Shown here piece after piece: positions 12,248-23,947 of a stretch of DNA of 64,000 nucleotides; position 1 is the stretch's first letter; each line of letters starts with the position of its first letter. The stretch comes from Pseudoxanthomonas sp. PXM02 (GTDB lineage: Bacteria > Pseudomonadota > Gammaproteobacteria > Xanthomonadales > Xanthomonadaceae), in NCBI RefSeq assembly GCF_014851805.1, contig NZ_JACVAK010000002.1, positions 124,001 through 188,000 of the forward strand, read 5' to 3'. The notes beneath the pieces are model-generated. The model was not told where the DNA came from, made no database searches, and worked only from the letters and a program-made list of their open reading frames with translations. The translations under genes were made by a program, and so were the position numbers.

Positions 12248-12847
12248 ATGCTCGGATTCGCCCGCACGACCGGCCGCTGGATGATGGTGGCCAGCGCTCT
12301 CCTCCTGGCCGCCTGCGCCACCGGCCCGCGCGTCACCAGCGACGTGGACCCGTCGGCCAACTTCGGCCAGTACCGCACCTTCGCCTTCTATTCGCCGCTT
12401 GCGATCGAGGGGCAGGGCTACGCCACGCTGACCAGCGGGCGCACCAAGGACGCCGCGCGCCGGCAGATGGAGTCGCGCGGTTACGTGTACGACGAGAAGT
12501 CGCCGGACCTGTGGGTGAACCTCAATGCCTACATGCAAGAAAAGACGGACGTCGTGAGCACGCCCGAAGTCGACTACGACTACTACTACAGCTACCGCGC
12601 CCGTCGCTATGTCTCCGTGCCGTACTGGCGTGACCGGACCGACGTGTACAAGTACACCGAAGGTACGTTGAACGTGGACCTGGTGGATGCGAAGCAGAAC
12701 CGCCTGGTCTGGACAGGTGTCGCGGTAGGCCGCGTCGGCCGCACCAAACCGGAAGAGCGCGGCGCACGCATCGATGGCGCGGTGGCGGAGATCTTCCTGC
12801 GTTATCCGTACCGTGCGGGCAGCGGCACGCCGGCGGCCACGCCATGA
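12248..12847 (+). CDS. DUF4136-type lipoprotein
   Basis: A 199-residue envelope lipoprotein. The signal peptide MLGFARTTGRWMMVASALLLAAC ends in the lipobox LLAAC, with Cys the predicted lipidated residue. The rest matches the DUF4136 pattern: early VDPSANFGQYRTFAFY, a central charged repeat-like core, and a C-terminal GTLNVDLVDAKQNRLVWTG strand followed by EERGARIDGAVAEIF. The function of the family is unknown. Of two in-frame ATGs, the second (12248) is chosen because GGAG lies seven bases upstream, whereas it would nearly touch the first (12242). Its stop overlaps the next gene's ATG by ATGA. Confidence 0.85.
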   Translation: MLGFARTTGRWMMVASALLLAACATGPRVTSDVDPSANFGQYRTFAFYSPLAIEGQGYATLTSGRTKDAARRQMESRGYVYDEKSPDLWVNLNAYMQEKTDVVSTPEVDYDYYYSYRARRYVSVPYWRDRTDVYKYTEGTLNVDLVDAKQNRLVWTGVAVGRVGRTKPEERGARIDGAVAEIFLRYPYRAGSGTPAATP

Positions 12848-13011
12848 AGGGCAGTGGCAGCAGCCTTGCGAAGGCCGGCATCGGCTTTGGCACCGCGCTG
12901 GCTATCACCATTTCGTGGAGCGCGAACAAGTCCTTGCTGTGGGTGGTGATCCATGGCGTGTTGTCGTGGATCTACGTGGTCTACTACGCGCTGGTCTACC
13001 ACTTCAAATGA
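12844..13011 (+). CDS. Small hydrophobic membrane protein (55 residues)
   Basis: This gene is below common length cut-offs. It starts MKGSGSSLAKAGIGFGTALA, then ITISWSANKSLLWVVIHG and VLSWIYVVYYALVYHFK. It has one or two membrane segments, with a glycine-rich N-terminus and a conserved-looking SWSxNKS turn. The ATG overlaps the stop of the upstream lipoprotein gene (ATGA), and the stop is ten bases before the next start with AAGG between, so it is read as the middle gene of a coupled trio. I recall similar short proteins in diverse bacteria but no function. It could be an accessory subunit of the neighbouring channel-like protein. Confidence 0.75.
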   Translation: MKGSGSSLAKAGIGFGTALAITISWSANKSLLWVVIHGVLSWIYVVYYALVYHFK

Positions 13012-13021
13012 AGGTCGCTTC

Positions 13022-13714
13022 ATGACGATGCCCCTGGCGTGGCTGCGATGGCTGGTCACGGCGCGTCGCCATCCCTGTGCGTTCCTGCTGATCGTGCAGC
13101 TGGCGGGCATCCTGCTGTATCCGGTGATGGAGGACACCCAGGCGGGCCGCGCCCTGTTCGGCGCCTTCGGCATCCTGGTGCTGGCGCTGGCGCTGTGGGT
13201 CGTCAATCGCAGTACGGCGGTGAACTGGATCGCCTGGTCGCTGGCGATACCCTCCGTACTGCTGTCGGTATCCGCGGCGGTCTTCGACCTGCCGTCGCTG
13301 GGCGTCTATGCGCACTTGCTGGAGAGCGGACTGTATTTCTACACCGCAGGCAGCCTGATCGCGTACATGCTGCAGGACCACTCCGTCACCAGCGACGAGC
13401 TGTATGCCGCCGGCGCCACGTTCACGCTGCTGGCGTGGGCGTTCGCGTTCTCTTTCTCGGTCTGCCAGCAGTGGTATCCGGGCAGCTTCACGGCCGCGGT
13501 GGATCCCACGTCGGCGCGCAGCTGGATGGAACTGCTGTTCCTGAGCTTCAGCCTGCTGTCCGGGGTCGGTCTGAGTGACGTGGTGCCTATCCTGCCGCAG
13601 GCGCGAGCGCTGGTGATGCTGGAGCAGTTCGCGGGCGTGATGTACATCGCCGTGGTGGTGTCGCGGCTGATCGGCCTGACCATTCTCAAGGCACCTGCGC
13701 GCAAAGTCGATTGA
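13022..13714 (+). CDS. Two-pore-type ion channel-like membrane protein
   Basis: A 230-residue integral membrane protein with several N-terminal hydrophobic segments and a C-terminal pore-like unit: a pore helix MELLFLSFSLLSG, filter position SGVGLSDVVP, then the lining helix LEQFAGVMYIAVVVSRLIGL. This is the layout of Ion_trans_2-type potassium channels, but the filter reads GVGLSD rather than TVGYGD, so potassium selectivity is doubtful. The start MTMPLAWLRW follows AAGGTCGCTTC. It is transcribed with the lipoprotein and small membrane protein just upstream. Channel-family membership is likely; ion specificity is unknown. Confidence 0.72.
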   Translation: MTMPLAWLRWLVTARRHPCAFLLIVQLAGILLYPVMEDTQAGRALFGAFGILVLALALWVVNRSTAVNWIAWSLAIPSVLLSVSAAVFDLPSLGVYAHLLESGLYFYTAGSLIAYMLQDHSVTSDELYAAGATFTLLAWAFAFSFSVCQQWYPGSFTAAVDPTSARSWMELLFLSFSLLSGVGLSDVVPILPQARALVMLEQFAGVMYIAVVVSRLIGLTILKAPARKVD

Positions 13715-13728
13715 GCGCCTCCGGCACA

Positions 13729-13756
13729 TAAAAAATTCGCGCCTTGCGGCGCGAAT
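13729..13756. terminator. Palindromic hairpin, probable terminator
   Basis: ATTCGCGCC and GGCGCGAAT flank a TTGC loop. A-rich sequence precedes it and no T-run follows on the plus strand, so it would be strong only for leftward transcripts, although it lies at the end of the rightward channel operon. Confidence 0.55.
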
Positions 13757-13975
13757 GCTGGAGCTTATGTAGTAGGACGTCGGCGAGAGAGAGAGTTTGC
13801 CTGTGCTGCTCCCATTCAGGGGGAGCATGGCGTCCACTGTAAAATGCGGCCTGACGGTGCGCTTTCCCCGTGCTGCCTTTGAACTTTGCCGAATCTGCCG
13901 GATCCCTTGGCCTGACAAGCGGCGGGCATTAAGGCACATGACGAGAACCGGAAGACAGCGCAGCATTCGCCTCCG

Positions 13976-16285
13976 ATGAGACCCCCCGACTCCTCTGCCC
14001 TCCCTACAGGCGACCGCCTGAAGGTGGGGGAATGCCTCGTTGACGTCCCGTTGCGTGAAATCCACGCGCCGGGCGCGCGCAGGCCCGCGCGCATTACGCC
14101 CAAGTCGATGGGCGTGCTGCGGGTGCTCGCGGACAATCCGGGGCGGGTGGTGACGCGCGAGGCGCTGCTCGCGGCCGTCTGGCCGGACACGATGCCGACC
14201 AACGATGTGGTCACCCAGGCCATCACGCAGTTGCGCAAAGCCTTTGGCGAAAGCACCGAAGGGCCGCGCTACATCGAGACCATCGCCAAGAGCGGCTATC
14301 GCCTGCTGGTGGACGTTGAATGGCTGTCGCACGAGGAAGGCGAGCCGAGGCCGGTCGGCGCAGGCTCGCCTGAAGTTGAAATCGACGAAGCGCCGGTAAA
14401 GGAAAACGCTGCAGACAACGTCGCCGCAAGCACTGCAGCACCGGCAGCGCGACAGGCGTTGCTGTTCCGTCGCTGGGCCTGGGGTATCGGCCTTGGCGTG
14501 CTGGCGATCGGGTGTGTCGCGGCCGCGCTGTGGTGGTCAGGCCTGAAGCGGCCACAGGTAGGCGCGCAGGACGAGATGACCGCGTTGCTGCCTGCGCCCC
14601 GGCCGTACCGGCTCATCACGTCCGCCCCCGGCTTCGAGCTGGCCCCCACACTGTCGCCCGACGGCTCCCAGGTCGCATACCTGTCGAGCATGACGGAAGA
14701 ACTGGCGGGTACCGCGATCCTGGTGCAGACCACCGAACCAGCGCAGCCGCGTACGCTGACCTTCCCTCCGGAAGGTGCGTGGGACACCAATCCGGAGTGG
14801 TCGCCCAATGGGCGGGAAATCGCATTCCTGCGGCGCTCGCCCGGAGAGGATTGCCGCATCATGGCGGTGCAGGCCAGTGGCGGCGAACCTCGAGTGCTGG
14901 GAGGTTGCGATCCCCACAATCGGCCCTCGTTCGACTGGACGCCTGACGGTAACGGTCTGGTGTTCAGTAGCCCCTTGAGCGGAGATGGTGAGCCAGGCCT
15001 GCGTCTGCTGGATCTGGCAACGGGGCGCTGGCGCTCGATCGAGTACGGTGCAAGTGCGGAAGACGTGGACACAGCGCCCCGCTTCTCTCCGGACGGGAAG
15101 TGGATCGCCTTCGTCCGCAATACGCCGCTCGGCGATCTGTGGCGGATCCCATCGAAAGGGGGCAAGGCGGAGCGACTGACCCATCAGCGTGCGGAATTGC
15201 GTGGTTGGGACTGGACGCCGGATGGCGAAGCGATCGTCTTCGGGCGTCGTGTGGACAGCCATACGCGACTGTATCGGCTTGACCTGTCCGATCGTGCTGT
15301 CATCGACCTGGGCATCGAAGACGCGCAGGCGCCCGCGATCGCCGCACAGGCCAACCAGTTGGCGTTCGTGCAACGCAAGCCGCAGTTCGGGCTCTACCGC
15401 ATTGGCGATGGCGGCGAAGGCGAGCGCGCGCGGCCATCGCAACGGTTGTTCCCGTCCACCGGACGCGACTCTCTGCCATCGGTGGCGCCGGACGGACGCC
15501 AGATCGCGTTCACCTCCGACCGGTCCGGTGAGTTCTCGCTCTGGTGGGCCGACATGGAGCGGCCCGCGTCGCTGCGGCTGATTGAGGGCATCCGCCCGGA
15601 GTCGCGCCATCTGCCGGCGTGGTCGCCAGACAGCGGTCGACTGCTGATCGTCGGCACGGATGCGCGAGGCCATTACGGCTTGCACGAACTGGAGCCCACC
15701 AGTGGGCAGCTGCGCCCGCTGCCGGTGCCGGTGCCGCGCGAAGACTTGCTGTTCGCGACCTACCTGCCCAACCCCGACCATGTCCTGGTCGTTGCGGGCA
15801 AAGGCGATGGCCAGCAACTGGTGCTGTTCGACCGCCGGGCGATCCCATGGCGCCGCCTGGCCAGCATCGACGGGGTGTCCTTCGCGCTCCCGGACCCGAC
15901 CCAGGGGCGCGTGCTGTTCACCCGCCTGGCGCGCGACGGGCTGTGGCAGTCCGATCTGGGATTGGCGGCGGCCAGCATCCGCCAGGTGGATAGTCGCCGG
16001 CCGGCCAGCCAGCGCTACCGGACCTGGACGGTGACCGAGGACGGCCAGATCGAATACCTGGAACAGTTGCCCGGCTGCTACGTCAGTCTGCGCCATATCG
16101 GGATCGGCCGCGCCCACGCACCCCCGCGATGCCTGGAGCCTACCCACCTTTCGACGATCAACGGGTTCAGCGCACACGCGCGCGATCGTGTGACGTACGT
16201 CTCGATGGCGGTCGTTGACGGCTCGGATATCGGCTTCCTGTCGCTGGATCCCGTTCCGACCGAGAGTGGTGGTGGCTTCTGGTAA
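13976..16285 (+). CDS. CadC/ToxR-like membrane regulator with WD40/TolB-type propeller
   Basis: A 769-residue one-component regulator. Residues about 35-112 form an OmpR-type winged helix (ARITPKSMGVLRVLADNPGR, VVTREALLAAVWPD, VVTQAITQLRKAFGE, YIETIAKSGYRLL). A linker leads to one membrane helix at about 167-187 (GIGLGVLAIGCVAAALWW). The remainder, about 560 residues, is predicted periplasmic and carries repeated PD40/TolB-like blades (PTLSPDGSQVAYLSS, PEWSPNGREIAFLRR, PRFSPDGKWIAFVRN, PSVAPDGRQIAFTSD, PAWSPDSGRLLIVG). DNA-binding activity is probably set by something the propeller senses. Its position upstream of an AraC regulator and a TonB receptor suggests control of that locus, but no operator is recognisable. 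Confidence 0.88.
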   Translation: MRPPDSSALPTGDRLKVGECLVDVPLREIHAPGARRPARITPKSMGVLRVLADNPGRVVTREALLAAVWPDTMPTNDVVTQAITQLRKAFGESTEGPRYIETIAKSGYRLLVDVEWLSHEEGEPRPVGAGSPEVEIDEAPVKENAADNVAASTAAPAARQALLFRRWAWGIGLGVLAIGCVAAALWWSGLKRPQVGAQDEMTALLPAPRPYRLITSAPGFELAPTLSPDGSQVAYLSSMTEELAGTAILVQTTEPAQPRTLTFPPEGAWDTNPEWSPNGREIAFLRRSPGEDCRIMAVQASGGEPRVLGGCDPHNRPSFDWTPDGNGLVFSSPLSGDGEPGLRLLDLATGRWRSIEYGASAEDVDTAPRFSPDGKWIAFVRNTPLGDLWRIPSKGGKAERLTHQRAELRGWDWTPDGEAIVFGRRVDSHTRLYRLDLSDRAVIDLGIEDAQAPAIAAQANQLAFVQRKPQFGLYRIGDGGEGERARPSQRLFPSTGRDSLPSVAPDGRQIAFTSDRSGEFSLWWADMERPASLRLIEGIRPESRHLPAWSPDSGRLLIVGTDARGHYGLHELEPTSGQLRPLPVPVPREDLLFATYLPNPDHVLVVAGKGDGQQLVLFDRRAIPWRRLASIDGVSFALPDPTQGRVLFTRLARDGLWQSDLGLAAASIRQVDSRRPASQRYRTWTVTEDGQIEYLEQLPGCYVSLRHIGIGRAHAPPRCLEPTHLSTINGFSAHARDRVTYVSMAVVDGSDIGFLSLDPVPTESGGGFW

Positions 16286-16433
16286 CCGACTGATACGGAA
16301 GAGGAAGTTTCTCTCGTAACTTTATCGGACCCACGTTCGGCAAGATTTCGTCGACATTTACGACAAACTTCCTGCCCGTCCCGGTGCCGACACGGCACAT
16401 CGCTTCCACACGTCATGCAAAGTGGAACGACCG

Positions 16434-17342
16434 ATGGAGCAAACATGGTGGGGGGACCGGGGGCAGCTGGTCCGGCTGGACGCGGCTGAAGGCTCGTCCT
16501 CTAGCGGCTGTGTCGCGGTTTCGCGGCTGGGCGGCGCCCAGGCCGGCAGTGACCTGTTCACGATCTGGGTGCAGTTGCGGGGCGCCTCCTGGGTCGAGGC
16601 GAAGGAAGGGCGCTTCCGCCTGCGTCGCGGCCAATGGATCGCGCTGGAGCGGGACTCGAAGCCGCTGGTGCAGAGCGACCGCTACGGTCTGTGTATCGGT
16701 GTCGTCCTGAACAGCGACGGCATGAAGGCGATGGCACGGTTCGCCGATGGCCCGTTGTATGCGGGACGCGGGCGCTTGGGCCGTCGCGATGCGCTGACCC
16801 TGCTGCGACTGTGGCGCGCGGCGTCCGAGCGTGGCGCCGAGGGCACTGACACCTACGCGCTGCGCCCTCTGCTGCTGCACTTCGCTGCGGTCCAGCAGGA
16901 GCTCGACGGCTACATTCAGCGTTGTCCGGGCCGTTCGCGCACACGCAAGCGCCAAGTGTTCGGACGCCTGCAGCGCGCCCGGCTCTATCTGGAAGGCAAT
17001 TGCGACCGCGTGGTCCGCATCAGCGAACTGGCGGAACTGACCAGCTTTTCCAGCTGGTACTTCTCGCGCACGTTCTACAGCCTTTATGACGAGAGTCCGC
17101 AGGCAGCGGCGGCGCGCCTGCGGCTCGAACACGCGGCCGACCTGCTGCGCAGCACCTCGATGATGGTGGGTGAAGTCGCGGCGGCGTCGGGCTTCGACAA
17201 TTGCTGCAGTTTCGCGCGGGCATTCCGCGCGCGCTTCGGTACGTCGGCCAGCCGTTACCGCTCCGCGACCGTGACGTCGAGGACAGACTCGGCAAAGTCA
17301 TCGGGCGTCGGCCGCAAAGCGGTGTTGAAGACTGGAACGTAA
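16434..17342 (+). CDS. AraC-family transcriptional regulator
   Basis: A 302-residue protein with the AraC DNA-binding domain at the C-terminus: first helix-turn-helix RISELAELTSFSSWYFSRTF, second MVGEVAAASGFDNCCSFARA, followed by FRARFGTSASRYR. The N-terminal 180 residues look like a short cupin-type or unrelated effector domain without a clear ligand signature. ATG 16434 (MEQTWWGDRG) is preferred over an in-frame GTG four codons upstream. The TonB-dependent receptor starts 58 bases downstream in the same direction, so the likely role is activation of that receptor and perhaps the hydroxylase/sulfotransferase gene after it. Confidence 0.85.
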   Translation: MEQTWWGDRGQLVRLDAAEGSSSSGCVAVSRLGGAQAGSDLFTIWVQLRGASWVEAKEGRFRLRRGQWIALERDSKPLVQSDRYGLCIGVVLNSDGMKAMARFADGPLYAGRGRLGRRDALTLLRLWRAASERGAEGTDTYALRPLLLHFAAVQQELDGYIQRCPGRSRTRKRQVFGRLQRARLYLEGNCDRVVRISELAELTSFSSWYFSRTFYSLYDESPQAAAARLRLEHAADLLRSTSMMVGEVAAASGFDNCCSFARAFRARFGTSASRYRSATVTSRTDSAKSSGVGRKAVLKTGT

Positions 17343-17400
17343 GTTTGCAAGGCGTTTTAACACGCCCATAACGCAACACGTTCCTCTGAGGAGAGATTGA

Positions 17401-20271
<2,871 letters not shown>

Positions 20272-20299
20272 TCGCCCGATCAGCAGTCTGATGCTTGAC

Positions 20300-20327
20300 C
20301 ACTACGGCCCCGAACGGGGCCGTAGTG
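20300..20327 (+). terminator. Terminator after the TonB receptor
   Basis: CACTACGGCCCC and GGGGCCGTAGTG form a perfect 12-bp stem with a GAAC loop, followed only by CTTTCC. It is strong in stem and weak in T-run, so some read-through into the next gene is possible. Confidence 0.75.
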
Positions 20328-20415
20328 CTTTCCGGAGAGGCGGGGCGGGCGCTCGGCGCCATGCATGGCCGTTGCTATGATCGGTCGGCCGCCTCCGGAC
20401 CGCCGCCCGTCTCAG

Positions 20416-22257
20416 ATGAAACTCCCCGCGCCGTTCATCCAGTTGCCGTTGAGCTTCGATGCCGAGGCGCTGGCGCGCGAGATCTCGGTGATCGACGTCT
20501 CGGCCTGGCGCTCACACCCGAATGGCATTCCCGGCAACAGTGCGTTGCCGTTGATCACGACCGATGGCGATCCCGACAGCGACCAGGTGACCGGGGCGAT
20601 GCGGCCGACGCCGTGGCTGGAGCGGCTTCCCTACCTGATGCAGGTGCTGGAAACGCTCGACGCCACCTGGGGGCGTTCGCGGCTGATGCGGTTGTCCGGC
20701 CAGTCCGAAGTCGTCGGGCATGTGGACATCAACTATTACTGGCGCGAGCACATGCGCGTGCACGTGCCCATCGTCACCACGCCCTCGGTGCGCTTCCTGT
20801 GCGGTGAGCACGAAGTCAACATGGCCGCGGGCGAATGCTGGATCTTCGACACCTGGCGCCATCACCGCGTACTCAACCCGGGCGATCAGACGCGCATCCA
20901 CCTGGTGGCCGACACGGTCGGCGGCGTCGGCTTCTGGAACCTGCTGGAGCAGGGCAGGACGCCGGAGCGGCGGGAGCCGGGCTGGGCGCCACGCAGAATG
21001 AGTCCGGTCGCCGGGCATCAGGCGATGCTGGACTACGAGTCGTTCAACGCGTCAGAGGTGATGACGCCATGGGAACTGCGGGAATGCATCAACTTCCTGA
21101 CGGGTGAAGCCGAGCGCAGTCCGCAGCTGCCCGCCGTGCATGCCGCGCTGATGCGCTTCGCACGCCATTGGCACGGCGTGTGGGCCTGCCATGGCGACCA
21201 GCCCTCGGGCCTGCCGCATTTCCGGGCGTTGTTGAAAGACGTCCAGGCTGCCCTCGCGCAGGCGGGCGTGGCGCAAGTCCAGTTGCAGAATGGCCTCGGC
21301 CTGTTGCCTGCGCTGAAGGCACACATCTTCAGCATGGCACTTGCGGCGGACGCCGATGCGTCGGCGCTGCGCGATCCACATGGTGCAAGGCCGGCGGGAG
21401 GGCAGGGTGGGCAAGTCACGACGGAGAAGTCGCACTTTGAGCGCCCCGTCTTCATCGTCAGTCCGCCGCGTTCCGGCTCCACGCTGTTGTTCGAGACGTT
21501 GTCGGGCGCGCCCGGCGTGCACACGATCGGCGACGAAAGTCATCAGCTGATCGAAGGCGTGGAGGGCCTGGCGCCATCGCATAGCCAATACCACTCGAAC
21601 CAGCTGGGTCGTGCCGACGCCACGCCGGAGGTGGTGCAGGCATTGCGCGGCCGCTTCCTCGATGCGCTGCGCGACCGCGAGGGCGAGAAGCCGGCGCCGG
21701 ATGCCGTCGTCCGCCTGCTGGAGAAGACACCGAAGAACGCTCTGCGCATCCCGTTCCTGAAAGCGGTCTTCCCGGATGCGAAGTTCATCTACCTGCACCG
21801 TGACCCGCGGCAGGTCTGGGGCAGCATGATCGATGGCTGGCAGTCCGGCCGCTTCCGCATGTACAACCTGCCCGGATGGGAGGGGCCGATGTGGTCCTTC
21901 CTGCTGACGCCGGGCTGGCAGTCACTGATCGGCCAGGACCTTGGCGAGATCGTCGCCCGGCAGTGGGAGACCGCGACGCGCCTGATGCTGGACGACCTGG
22001 AGGCGTTGCCGCCAGAGGATTGGACGGGCGTGGACTACGGGCGCTTCCTGCAGGATCCGCAGGGCGAGGCATTGCGCCTGAGCACGTTCGCCGGCTGGTC
22101 CTGGGATCGCGAACTCGGTCCGCAGCTGCCTTTGTCGCGCTACACGCTGTCGAAACCCGACCCCGACAAATGGCGCCGGCATGCGGCGGCGATCGAGCCG
22201 CGTCTGCTGCAGTGGAACGACACGATCGAGCGCGCGGCGCGCGCTGCCGGCGTCTGA
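20416..22257 (+). CDS. Aspartyl/asparaginyl beta-hydroxylase - sulfotransferase fusion
   Basis: A 613-residue two-domain enzyme with no signal peptide. Residues about 1-200 are an Asp/Asn beta-hydroxylase-like Fe(II)/2-oxoglutarate domain: first ligands in GHVDINYYW (His102, Asp104), the RVHVPIVTTP strand, and the distal His149/150 and Arg in HHRVLNPGDQTRIHLVAD. A helical linker follows. From about residue 345 a sulfotransferase begins: PAPS 5'-phosphosulfate loop SPPRSGSTLLFE (about 349-360) and the 3'-phosphate strand IYLHRDPRQVWGSMIDGW (about 457-473). These domains usually modify proteins or peptides, so it may hydroxylate and then sulfate a polypeptide. The start MKLPAPFIQLP is chosen over one 17 codons upstream because the homologous sequence begins here. 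Confidence 0.85.
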   Translation: MKLPAPFIQLPLSFDAEALAREISVIDVSAWRSHPNGIPGNSALPLITTDGDPDSDQVTGAMRPTPWLERLPYLMQVLETLDATWGRSRLMRLSGQSEVVGHVDINYYWREHMRVHVPIVTTPSVRFLCGEHEVNMAAGECWIFDTWRHHRVLNPGDQTRIHLVADTVGGVGFWNLLEQGRTPERREPGWAPRRMSPVAGHQAMLDYESFNASEVMTPWELRECINFLTGEAERSPQLPAVHAALMRFARHWHGVWACHGDQPSGLPHFRALLKDVQAALAQAGVAQVQLQNGLGLLPALKAHIFSMALAADADASALRDPHGARPAGGQGGQVTTEKSHFERPVFIVSPPRSGSTLLFETLSGAPGVHTIGDESHQLIEGVEGLAPSHSQYHSNQLGRADATPEVVQALRGRFLDALRDREGEKPAPDAVVRLLEKTPKNALRIPFLKAVFPDAKFIYLHRDPRQVWGSMIDGWQSGRFRMYNLPGWEGPMWSFLLTPGWQSLIGQDLGEIVARQWETATRLMLDDLEALPPEDWTGVDYGRFLQDPQGEALRLSTFAGWSWDRELGPQLPLSRYTLSKPDPDKWRRHAAAIEPRLLQWNDTIERAARAAGV

Positions 22258-22263
22258 TGACTG

Positions 22264-22293
22264 AAAAAAAGAAGGCCGCCCAGGGCGGCCTTC
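22264..22293 (-). terminator. Terminator of ppa
   Basis: GAAGGCCGCC/GGCGGCCTTC form a 10-bp stem with a three-base loop, followed on the minus strand by seven Ts. It lies between the convergent hydroxylase/sulfotransferase gene and ppa. Confidence 0.88.
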
Positions 22294-22323
22294 TCGTCCA
22301 CGCGCGCGTTGCCGCGCCGGGGC

Positions 22324-22878
22324 TCAGAACTTGTGCTTCTCGTCGTCCGGCTGCGCGGCCTGGCGGGCGATGGCGTCGACCAGCACGGCCTTGGCTTCGG
22401 CGGCATTGCCCCAGCCGTCCAGCTTGACCCACTTGCCCTTCTCCAGGTCTTTGTAGTGCTCGAAGAAGTGGCCGATGCGCTCCAGCCAGTGCGGGCTGAC
22501 CTGGTCGATGTCGTTGATGTGGCTGTAGCCGGCGAACACCTTGTCCACCGGCACGGCCAGCAGCTTCTCGTCGCTGCCGGCTTCGTCGCTCATACGCAGC
22601 ACGCCGACAGGGCGGCAACGGATCACCGAGCCGGGGATCAGCGGCAGCGGCAGCACGACCAGCACGTCGGCCGGGTCGCCGTCGCCGCACAGGGTGTGCG
22701 GGACGTAGCCGTAGTTGCAGGGATAGCGCATCGGGGTGGACAGGATGCGGTCGACGAAGATCGCGCCGCTGGCCTTGTCCACTTCGTATTTCACCGGCTC
22801 GGCATCCTTCGGGATCTCGATGATGACGTTGATTTCGTCCGGCGGGTTCTTGCCGGCGGTGACCAGATCCAGGCCCAT
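22324..22878 (-). CDS. ppa: Inorganic pyrophosphatase (family I)
   Basis: Hydrolyses pyrophosphate from biosynthesis. The 184 residues show the family I core: EIPKDAEPVKYEVDKASGAI, RYPCNYGYVPHT, the metal-binding signature CGDGDPADVLVV (DxDPxD), and KLDGWGNAAEAK near the C-terminus. The start MGLDLVTAGKNPP agrees with the family length (about 175-185). Sequence upstream in frame is Arg-rich and intergenic-like. It is a monocistronic leftward gene ended by a strong terminator. Confidence 0.97.
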   Translation of the reverse strand: MGLDLVTAGKNPPDEINVIIEIPKDAEPVKYEVDKASGAIFVDRILSTPMRYPCNYGYVPHTLCGDGDPADVLVVLPLPLIPGSVIRCRPVGVLRMSDEAGSDEKLLAVPVDKVFAGYSHINDIDQVSPHWLERIGHFFEHYKDLEKGKWVKLDGWGNAAEAKAVLVDAIARQAAQPDDEKHKF

Positions 22879-23033
22879 TGCATGCTCCGAAGGGGGTGCG
22901 GTGAAAGAGGGCCCGCATTTTACGCGCTTGGCTGCTGCGGCGCAGCAGGGGGCGGTGGAGCCTGGCCGGCCGTCGGCCCGGGGCGCGTGGTTCAGGGTGG
23001 CCTTCAGCTTCCCGGGCCTAGAATCCGCCGCCC

Positions 23034-23819
23034 ATGCACCCCTCCCGCTACGCCGCCGTCCTGCTGCTGACGGTGCTGGTCTTCGCCAGCGCCGAGGCCG
23101 GCGCACGCACGGTCTACCGCTGCGTCCAGGGCGGGACGGTCAGCCTGGCCACCGCCCCCGAGCCGGGGTCGAAGTGCGTGGCCAAGGAGATCGACGACAA
23201 CGCCGTCAGCACCCCCAACCTGTGGGGTTCGATGGGCGTGTTCAGCGGCACCCTGTACGAGCGCGAGCAGGACGGGCAGAAGGTCTATTCCACCCGCAAC
23301 CTGCCCGGGTCCACTCCCTATCTGAAGTTCACCGTGCAGACCCCGCCGGGCGAACCCGCGCACCCCGGCCTGGGACGGGTAGGCAAGCCGCGCCTGGATC
23401 GCTATCCGTCCGAGTTCAAGGCAGCCGCGCGCCAGACCGGTGTCGACGATGCCTGGCTGCGCGCGGTGGCGCACGCGGAAAGCGACTTCGATGCCAAGGC
23501 GGTGTCGCCGAAGGGCGCGATGGGCGTGATGCAGCTGATGCCGGACGTGGCAAAGGAATACGGCGTCGCCGACCCGTTCTCCTCCACCGAATCGATCAAC
23601 GCCGGCGCGCGCCACCTGCGGCAATTGATGAAGCGCTACAAGGGCGACCTGACGCTGGTGGCCGCCGCGTACAACGCCGGCATCGGCACGGTGACCCGCT
23701 ACGGCGGCGTGCCGCCGTACGCCGAGACACAGGAATACGTCTCCAAGGTCACCGCGCTGTACGAACTCTACCTGCGCGCGCTGGGACGCAAGCAGGCGCC
23801 GGAGACGCCGGCGCTCTGA
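23034..23819 (+). CDS. Soluble lytic murein transglycosylase (SLT family)
   Basis: A 261-residue exported muramidase-type lyase that cleaves peptidoglycan with 1,6-anhydro end formation. The signal peptide ends ASAEAGA. An N-terminal region of about 100 residues resembles the DUF4124-like module (YRCVQGGTVSLAT). The SLT domain starts near residue 123: catalytic Glu149 in VAHAESDFDAKAVSP, then GAMGVMQLMPDVAKEYGV and VAAAYNAGIGTV. It is divergent from ppa and probably monocistronic. The substrate class is secure; whether it is a housekeeping or specialised enzyme is not evident. Confidence 0.92.
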   Translation: MHPSRYAAVLLLTVLVFASAEAGARTVYRCVQGGTVSLATAPEPGSKCVAKEIDDNAVSTPNLWGSMGVFSGTLYEREQDGQKVYSTRNLPGSTPYLKFTVQTPPGEPAHPGLGRVGKPRLDRYPSEFKAAARQTGVDDAWLRAVAHAESDFDAKAVSPKGAMGVMQLMPDVAKEYGVADPFSSTESINAGARHLRQLMKRYKGDLTLVAAAYNAGIGTVTRYGGVPPYAETQEYVSKVTALYELYLRALGRKQAPETPAL

Positions 23820-23947
23820 TCGCTGTCGTTGAGGTCGACCGGTTGTCGGCACGTGAGTGCACACAGCGCTTTTTCACCCGCTGCTCCCGCCAGCCGGCCT
23901 AGGGTGATCGTCACGGCCGACCCCTCTGTGCCGGCCAGGAGATCGCC

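Noticed and set aside
13022-13714. Potassium channel annotation
   Set aside because: The filter is GVGLSD instead of TVGYGD, so a potassium-specific name was not used.
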